Of a stretch of 10,176 bases of DNA, positions 6,606 through 10,176 are shown piece by piece. The DNA is from Oscillospiraceae bacterium (GTDB lineage Bacteria; Bacillota; Clostridia; Oscillospirales; Ruminococcaceae). Below the pieces are notes generated by a model, which saw only the letters and a list, made by a program, of their open reading frames with translations, was not told the DNA's origin and searched no databases. A program made the translations under genes and the position numbers. Within the stretch, counting starts at the first letter, position 1, and the number at the start of each line of letters is the position of its first letter. The stretch is taken from the NCBI GenBank assembly GCA_900765125.1, contig CAAFQL010000407.1, positions 1-10,176 of the forward strand, in the 5' to 3' direction.

Positions 6606-7274
6606 TTATTCAAGCAGATTTTCTCTCATTTGTGTCAGAATTTTCTTTTCACGACGTGAGACCTGAACCTGTGTCATACCAAGAATCGCTGCTGTTTTTG
6701 ACTGAGTGAGATTCTGAAAATACCGAAGCTTCAAAAGCTTCTGATCTTCCGATGAAAGCAGTGCCATAGTCTGTCTGAGGGCTATAAGATCGCCGATCGC
6801 CTTGTCCGGTGCCGGAACAGGTATTTCCAGCTGCGAATCGTCTCCGTCATCACCTACTGTCAGTGATATAGGTGCTTGTGTCACACATAGCGCTTGTGCG
6901 GCATCTTCTTCACTGACTCCTGCAAGCTCGCTGAGCTTTGACAGCGTTGGCTCCTGCCCATAATCCCTTATGTATGCCTCCTGAAGCCTTCTTAGAACCA
7001 TGGCGCACTCTCTCATCCGGCGGCTGACTTTTATAGTTCCGCCATCACGGAAAAGCCTTTTAAGCTCTCCCAGTATAACCGGTACTGCGTAGGTAGAAAA
7101 CTGCACGCCTCTTTCCGGATCGAAGCCTTTTACAGCCTTCATAAGTCCTAAGCAGCCGGCAGAATAAAGCTCTTCATATTCGATACCACGCCCACGGAAA
7201 CGGTTTGCACAATGGTGTACAAGACCTAAATGTTCTTCCGCACGCACTTTATCAGCTTTCAGCTTGTCCTGCAT
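6606..7274 (-). CDS. sigF: Sporulation sigma factor sigma-F
   Basis: The sigma factor that starts forespore-specific transcription in endospore formers. The 222-residue chain has region 2 (about 12-80, with EELYSAGCLGLMKAVKGFD and FSTYAVPVILGELKRLFRD), region 3 (about 88-140, starting IKVSRRMRE) and region 4 (about 165-220, TQVQVSRREKKIL, almost the same as in Bacillus sigma-F). Identity as SigF and not SigG rests on its place directly after spoIIAB. It overlaps spoIIAB by 16 nt; AAGGGG lies 6 nt before the ATG. The N terminus is about 30 residues shorter than in Bacillus (255 residues). No longer form is possible, because an in-frame stop (7293-7295) lies six codons upstream with no start codon between. 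It should be held inactive by SpoIIAB until SpoIIAA is dephosphorylated. Confidence 0.92.
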   Translation of the reverse strand: MQDKLKADKVRAEEHLGLVHHCANRFRGRGIEYEELYSAGCLGLMKAVKGFDPERGVQFSTYAVPVILGELKRLFRDGGTIKVSRRMRECAMVLRRLQEAYIRDYGQEPTLSKLSELAGVSEEDAAQALCVTQAPISLTVGDDGDDSQLEIPVPAPDKAIGDLIALRQTMALLSSEDQKLLKLRYFQNLTQSKTAAILGMTQVQVSRREKKILTQMRENLLE

Positions 7275-7705
7275 GAAGTGCCCCTTAGTTTTTTACGCAT
7301 TATAACTGTTGTTCCCGAGCCTGTCTTACTTCGTACATGAACATTATCCATAAAGCTCTGCATAACAGCAAAACCAAGACCCGCTCTCTCTTCATTTGCG
7401 GCAGTAGTAAACAGAGGTTCCATCGCCTTTTCCACATCCTCAATACCGCAGCCTTTATCCTTTACCCTTATGTATATTTCACGGTCTGCAAGAAGTTTTA
7501 TGCAAAGCTCTACATCACCTTCTATATTTCTATATCCATGTACAATAGAATTAGTCACAGCTTCCGAAACAGCCGTTCTTATATCGGCAAGTTCTTCTAT
7601 GGTAGGGTCAGCCTGAATTAGAAATGCAGATACTATAGCTCGTGATGTCTGTTCATTCATGGATATTCCGGGAAAGCTGAACTTAATTGAATTTTCCGTT
7701 TTCAC
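7259..7705 (-). CDS. spoIIAB: Anti-sigma-F factor / serine kinase SpoIIAB
   Basis: A 148-residue GHKL-fold protein that binds sigma-F and phosphorylates SpoIIAA. The N box is SEAVTNSIVHGY (Glu48, Asn52), the G1 box DKGCGIED and the G2 box ERAGLGFAV; Arg22 aligns with Arg20 of Bacillus SpoIIAB, which contacts both sigma-F and SpoIIAA. The start is GTG at 7705: it begins where the family does (VKTENSIKFSF), forms a GTGA overlap with the spoIIAA stop, and has AAAGGAAG 7 nt upstream. The frame stays open further upstream, to an ATG at 7804, but that extension lies inside spoIIAA and is not part of the family. The overlaps with both neighbours point to translational coupling and tight stoichiometry. 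Confidence 0.95.
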   Translation of the reverse strand: MKTENSIKFSFPGISMNEQTSRAIVSAFLIQADPTIEELADIRTAVSEAVTNSIVHGYRNIEGDVELCIKLLADREIYIRVKDKGCGIEDVEKAMEPLFTTAANEERAGLGFAVMQSFMDNVHVRSKTGSGTTVIMRKKLRGTSCRTS

Positions 7706-8037
7706 TTTATATCTTCCTTTCCGCTTTTGGAATGTTCTATTTTTGCAAGTCTTTCTATTCCAGAAAGCTTCATAACACGTCTTATATGAGGCGGCGGATT
7801 CCATATGGCAGTTGTTCCGCCAATACCTCCCATAATTTTACAGCGTCCTAAAATAAGCCCTATGCCTGAACTGTCCATAAATGTAACTCCGCCGAAATCA
7901 AGGGCAAGTTTTTCCGGCTGTTCTTCTGAAATGGCTGTGTCAATTTCCTCACGAATTGTACGTACACTGTGATGATCAAGTTCACCGCTCAGTGATGCTA
8001 TCAGACAGGAGTTGTCGTTTTGAAGAGCTACTGTCAT
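7702..8037 (-). CDS. spoIIAA: Anti-anti-sigma-F factor SpoIIAA
   Basis: A 111-residue STAS-domain protein. Unphosphorylated, it pulls SpoIIAB off sigma-F; SpoIIAB phosphorylates it and the SpoIIE phosphatase (not in this window) resets it. The phosphorylation loop FMDSSGIGLILGR is present, with Ser57 as the expected phosphoserine, and the conserved GELDHH (Asp21) is near the N terminus. Length is close to the Bacillus protein (117). AAAGGAGGGG lies 8 nt before the ATG. It is the first gene of the spoIIAA-spoIIAB-sigF operon. The upstream neighbour is separated by a terminator repeat, so the operon has its own promoter. Confidence 0.95.
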   Translation of the reverse strand: MTVALQNDNSCLIASLSGELDHHSVRTIREEIDTAISEEQPEKLALDFGGVTFMDSSGIGLILGRCKIMGGIGGTTAIWNPPPHIRRVMKLSGIERLAKIEHSKSGKEDIK

Positions 8038-8040
8038 AAA

Positions 8041-8160
8041 AAGATCCCCTCCTTTGTTTTTTCGGTATGCTTATATTGTACAACCATATTTATGAGAATG
8101 TTGTCGTAATCAAGTGACGGGAACGATTTTATTTCGCAAAATGTGACAAAGAAATAACTA
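8041..8160 (-). promoter_or_regulatory. spoIIA operon upstream region with Spo0A-box-like sites
   Basis: In Bacillus this operon is driven by sigma-H with Spo0A~P. I see no convincing sigma-H -10 (GAAT) here. Two adjacent minus-strand sites resemble the 0A box TTTGTCGAAA: TTTGTCACAT (8150-8141, 7 of 10) and TTTTGCGAAA (8141-8132, 8 of 10), offset by about one helical turn. A plus-strand site, GTTGTCGTAA (8100-8109), matches 8 of 10. A TACAAT on the minus strand at about 8080-8075 could be a -10 but lacks a clear -35. The matches are short and could be chance in AT-rich DNA. Confidence 0.3.
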
Positions 8161-8213
8161 AGAACCTGTCCACATAGAAATCAAGTTTAAAATTTTATAT
8201 TTTTATCTTTTCC

Positions 8214-8282
8214 TAAAATTAAAACAAGGCTTTCTGTTATATACTTGACATTAACAGAAAGCCTTGCTATTATGCGAATTTT
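8214..8282 (-). terminator. Anti-sigma gene terminator; copy 3 of the dispersed hairpin repeat
   Basis: A 14-bp perfect stem (8226-8239 with 8252-8265) and a 12-nt loop. On the minus strand the loop ATGTCAAGTATA differs from copy 1 (ATGTTAAGTACA) at 2 of 12 positions, and the tail GTTTTAATTTTA is the same as in copy 1. It starts 64 nt after the stop of the gene at 8330 and separates that unit from the spoIIA operon. Confidence 0.8.
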
Positions 8283-8329
8283 TGTTTTGTTTTTTATTTT
8301 ACACTTTATTATTCAAGTGGAATATCCAC

Positions 8330-8944
8330 TTACTGAACTGTGTCAGTTTCAACAGATGTTACAGTCAGCTTATTATCTTCTACAGTACCTTCAACAGTAA
8401 TTACTTTAGTAACACCGTTTCCAAAAATGCAGTTTACAGTATAAGAGCCGTTCTTTACAATTGCATCTGTAATATCGACAGAAAAATCATCATCTTCATA
8501 AGCCTTGAGCCAAAGGTGATTTTCATCGTCACATTCTGTATAAAACTCCATATCAGAAGCATCCACTGTAATTATTTCGAATTGCTCAGGCGGCATACAC
8601 TCCCCCGTATCGACCTCACCCGAATTCTCAACTGCACAGTAGATCTCATCGTCCACTTTAGAAACAGAAGCAGTAACTTCTTCTCCATTTATCCAAAGGG
8701 TGATCTCTTTCCAAAAATCCGTACTCGCAGCAGCATGAATTCCTATTGCAGACACAGACAAGAGAGCAGCAGCGGCAGCACATATAACGGCGGTATGTCT
8801 TTTCTTTTTTACGTTCATAATAATATTTCCTTTCTGCATATCATCGTTCATTTTTTCTCGAACTCTTTTTCTGACAGTTTCGGAAAAGTCCTTATCAAGT
8901 GAAAGTTCCTGTAATGAATATTGTTTTTTCCAGTTATTTTTCAT
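8330..8944 (-). CDS. Single-pass membrane protein, probable anti-sigma factor
   Basis: A 204-residue protein not recognised by family. It has a charged N-terminal cytoplasmic part (1-50), one hydrophobic segment (about 51-73, after KKKR) and an acidic exported part (about 74-204) rich in Asp and Glu. It follows an ECF sigma gene and overlaps it by 11 nt, the usual arrangement for a membrane anti-sigma factor; there is no zinc-type HxxxCxxC motif. ATG at 8944 is the start because AAAAGGGG lies 7 nt upstream; a TTG two codons earlier is too close to it. An internal ATG (8818-8816) also has a good site, AAAGGAAA, 7 nt upstream, and would make a shorter protein beginning with a signal-peptide-like sequence. 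A short hairpin, AAGTGG/CCACTT, lies at the stop codon. Confidence 0.75.
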   Translation of the reverse strand: MKNNWKKQYSLQELSLDKDFSETVRKRVREKMNDDMQKGNIIMNVKKKRHTAVICAAAAALLSVSAIGIHAAASTDFWKEITLWINGEEVTASVSKVDDEIYCAVENSGEVDTGECMPPEQFEIITVDASDMEFYTECDDENHLWLKAYEDDDFSVDITDAIVKNGSYTVNCIFGNGVTKVITVEGTVEDNKLTVTSVETDTVQ

Positions 8945-9497
8945 GTTCAAACCCCTTTTCTGTCAGAAAAATTTTTAGTTTTTTTCGTGCACGATATAAC
9001 TTGGTTTTTGCGTTTGTATCAGAGATGGAAAGGCGTCTTGCCAGTACATTCAGCGATTCCCCATAAAAGTAATAACGTATTATAAGCTCCTGTTCAACAG
9101 AGGAAAGCTTATCAATTCCCTGCTGTAGAAGAGACATATCCTCAATCCATTCTATAGAGCTTATAATATCGGTATCTGCGGCAAGTATATCTTCAAATTC
9201 ACAGAAATCCGGTTTTGCCTGTACAGTACGCAATCTGTTTTTAGCAAGATTTCTTGCAATTGCCGCAAGATATGGACTTATCGGGCGACTTTGGTCAAGT
9301 GCATCTAAGTTCTGCCAAAGTTTTATAAATACATCTGAGGTCATTTCCTCCAAGTCCTCCTCAGTACAACATCCGCCTGCCATATTATGCAGAATTGTAT
9401 AGACATATCCTGAGTAATTTGATATTAACTTTTCAATGGTTCTTTCGCTGTTCTTTTGCAGCTGCCTGTAGATTCTTTTTTTCAACGTACTTACCAT
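8934..9497 (-). CDS. ECF-type RNA polymerase sigma factor
   Basis: A 187-residue sigma-70 family protein with only regions 2 and 4, the mark of extracytoplasmic-function sigmas. Region 2 spans about 24-90 (LISNYSGYVYTILHNM, then DLEEMTSDVFIKLWQNL, then YLAAIARNLAKNRLR); region 4 spans about 128-180 (LSSVEQELIIRYYFYGESL, then a helix-turn-helix ending TKLYRARKKLKIFL). It is followed, with an 11-nt overlap, by the probable anti-sigma gene. The start is uncertain: ATG at 9497 has AGG directly against it and no spaced ribosome binding site, while TTG at 9485 has AGGATGG 8 nt upstream and would drop four residues. An ECF-like promoter just upstream suggests autoregulation. The signal and regulon are not visible. 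Confidence 0.9.
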   Translation of the reverse strand: MVSTLKKRIYRQLQKNSERTIEKLISNYSGYVYTILHNMAGGCCTEEDLEEMTSDVFIKLWQNLDALDQSRPISPYLAAIARNLAKNRLRTVQAKPDFCEFEDILAADTDIISSIEWIEDMSLLQQGIDKLSSVEQELIIRYYFYGESLNVLARRLSISDTNAKTKLYRARKKLKIFLTEKGFEHEK

Positions 9498-9503
9498 CCT
9501 GTC

Positions 9504-9519
9504 TGAATTTGCAAATTCA
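9504..9519. promoter_or_regulatory. 16-bp perfect palindrome between the ECF promoter and start codon
   Basis: TGAATTTGCAAATTCA is self-complementary over all 16 bases. It begins about where transcription of the sigma gene should start and ends 6 bp before the ATG. It could be an operator for a dimeric regulator, or form a small hairpin at the 5' end of the message. Confidence 0.5.
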
Positions 9520-9525
9520 CTTATA

Positions 9526-9553
9526 TATACACATTCAAAAGAAAATGGTTACA
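9526..9553 (-). promoter_or_regulatory. ECF-type, probably autoregulated promoter
   Basis: The minus strand has TGTAACC (9553-9547), a 16-nt spacer and GTATA (9530-9526). An AAC-containing -35 box with a 16-nt gap and a GTA-type -10 is the known layout for ECF sigma promoters. Its position directly before an ECF sigma gene suggests recognition by that sigma itself. A sigma-A reading of the TATATA in the same place lacks a -35 box. Confidence 0.6.
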
Positions 9554-9570
9554 CAGATTTTGGAATTTTT

Positions 9571-10176
9571 TTAATGAATCAAAAGTTCTCTAAGTGCATT
9601 TACATTTTCAGCTATAATATCAGCACCATATTCTATAAGTTCACTCTCAGGTGCGTAGCCGTACTGCCCCCCTGCCACATCTACACCGCATTCCTTTGCA
9701 CCTAAAATATCATGCTTTCTGTCACCTATCATAAGTACGTCAGGTTTATTCGCTTCTGTAAGTCCAAGCCTTTTCATAGCAAGACGTATCATATCGGCCT
9801 TAGTTTCATCTTCACGCTCGATTGAAGAACCTGCTACTGCGTCAAATGCTTCTGCTATGCCAAAATGACTCAGTATTCGCCTTGCAAATACCTCTGGTTT
9901 AGATGTTGCCAGTGCAAGACGATAGCCTTCATTTTTCAAATCAAACAGAAGCTCAGATATTCCGTCATATAACCTGTTTTCAAATATTCCCTTTTCACTG
10001 TATCTTTCACGATATTTAAGTATCGCAGCCTCCGTGTCCTCATAAGAAAGACCGCAAAGCTCCTGATATGATATCACAAGCGGAGGTCCTATAAATGCTT
10101 TGAGCGTATCATATCCCGGTACGGAAAATCCACAGGATATAAGTCCATATCGTACGCAATTCAGAATACCCTCTTC
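9571..10176 (-). CDS. HAD-family phosphatase, 5' end beyond the window
   Basis: Haloacid dehalogenase superfamily hydrolase of the phosphoglycolate phosphatase-like type. The frame is open to the right edge; the residues there (EEGILNCVRYGL, then FIGPPL) are the usual sequence just after the DxDGTL nucleophile motif, which lies off the window. The GTG at 10077 is therefore internal and not the start. Visible motifs: motif II ALATSKPE; the motif III lysine in DETKADMIRLA; motif IV MIGDRKHDILGAKECG with its acidic pair. A helical cap domain lies between motif I and motif II. The substrate cannot be told from sequence; small phosphomonoesters are typical. The stop is 73 nt before the ECF sigma start, with no terminator between, so read-through into the sigma gene is possible. 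Confidence 0.9.
   Translation of the reverse strand, partial: EEGILNCVRYGLISCGFSVPGYDTLKAFIGPPLVISYQELCGLSYEDTEAAILKYRERYSEKGIFENRLYDGISELLFDLKNEGYRLALATSKPEVFARRILSHFGIAEAFDAVAGSSIEREDETKADMIRLAMKRLGLTEANKPDVLMIGDRKHDILGAKECGVDVAGGQYGYAPESELIEYGADIIAENVNALRELLIH

Noticed and set aside
5724..8265. Repeated sequences considered as a CRISPR array
   Set aside because: The three copies are hundreds of bases apart, in different orientations, with genes between them and no spacers.
8264..8902. Plus-strand open frame (212 codons) opposite the probable anti-sigma gene
   Set aside because: It starts inside repeat copy 3 and its product is rich in Phe, Ile, Ser and Cys, as expected from an antisense reading; the minus strand has a ribosome binding site and an operon partner.

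Overview
The window looks like chromosomal DNA of a spore-associated, low-to-moderate GC Firmicute, most likely a Ruminococcus-like member of the Clostridia. The reasons are the strong AGGAGG-type ribosome binding sites, a complete spoIIAA-spoIIAB-sigF operon, a one-chain clostridial-type PurL with a fused glutaminase, and an HPr-like protein that has lost its catalytic histidine. The genus is an inference; there is no rRNA in the window.

Layout from left to right. (1) 1-428: a small HPr-like gene on the minus strand, with a textbook promoter and a GC-rich terminator. (2) 434-5775: a plus-strand unit made of a promoter, a structured leader of about 165 nt, mtaB (tRNA t6A37 methylthiotransferase, TTG start) and purL (purine synthesis) 12 nt later, ending in a hairpin terminator. 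(3) 5808-6453: a divergent pair, an XRE-type regulator (minus) and an unrecognised 62-residue protein (plus). Their shared intergenic region is almost a mirror image: matching extended -10 promoters and ribosome binding sites face outward around a central 12-bp palindrome. (4) 6522-8160: the spoIIA operon on the minus strand, which sets up forespore-specific sigma-F activity; its genes overlap one another. (5) 8214-9553: a minus-strand ECF sigma factor with an overlapping single-pass membrane protein that is probably its anti-sigma factor. The unit is preceded by an ECF-type promoter, suggesting autoregulation, and by a 16-bp palindrome at the likely transcription start. (6) 9571-10176: the 3' part of a HAD-family phosphatase gene, cut by the window edge.

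The most unusual structure is a family of three near-identical hairpin repeats (5706-5775, 6522-6592, 8214-8282). The stem, flanks and U-rich tail are conserved. Each copy lies 31-64 nt past a stop codon and is oriented as a terminator for that gene (purL, sigF, the anti-sigma gene). It looks like a dispersed terminator repeat. Two inverted copies bracket the divergent regulator pair.

The window is otherwise mostly core housekeeping and sporulation genes. I saw no CRISPR array, transposase, tRNA or rRNA.
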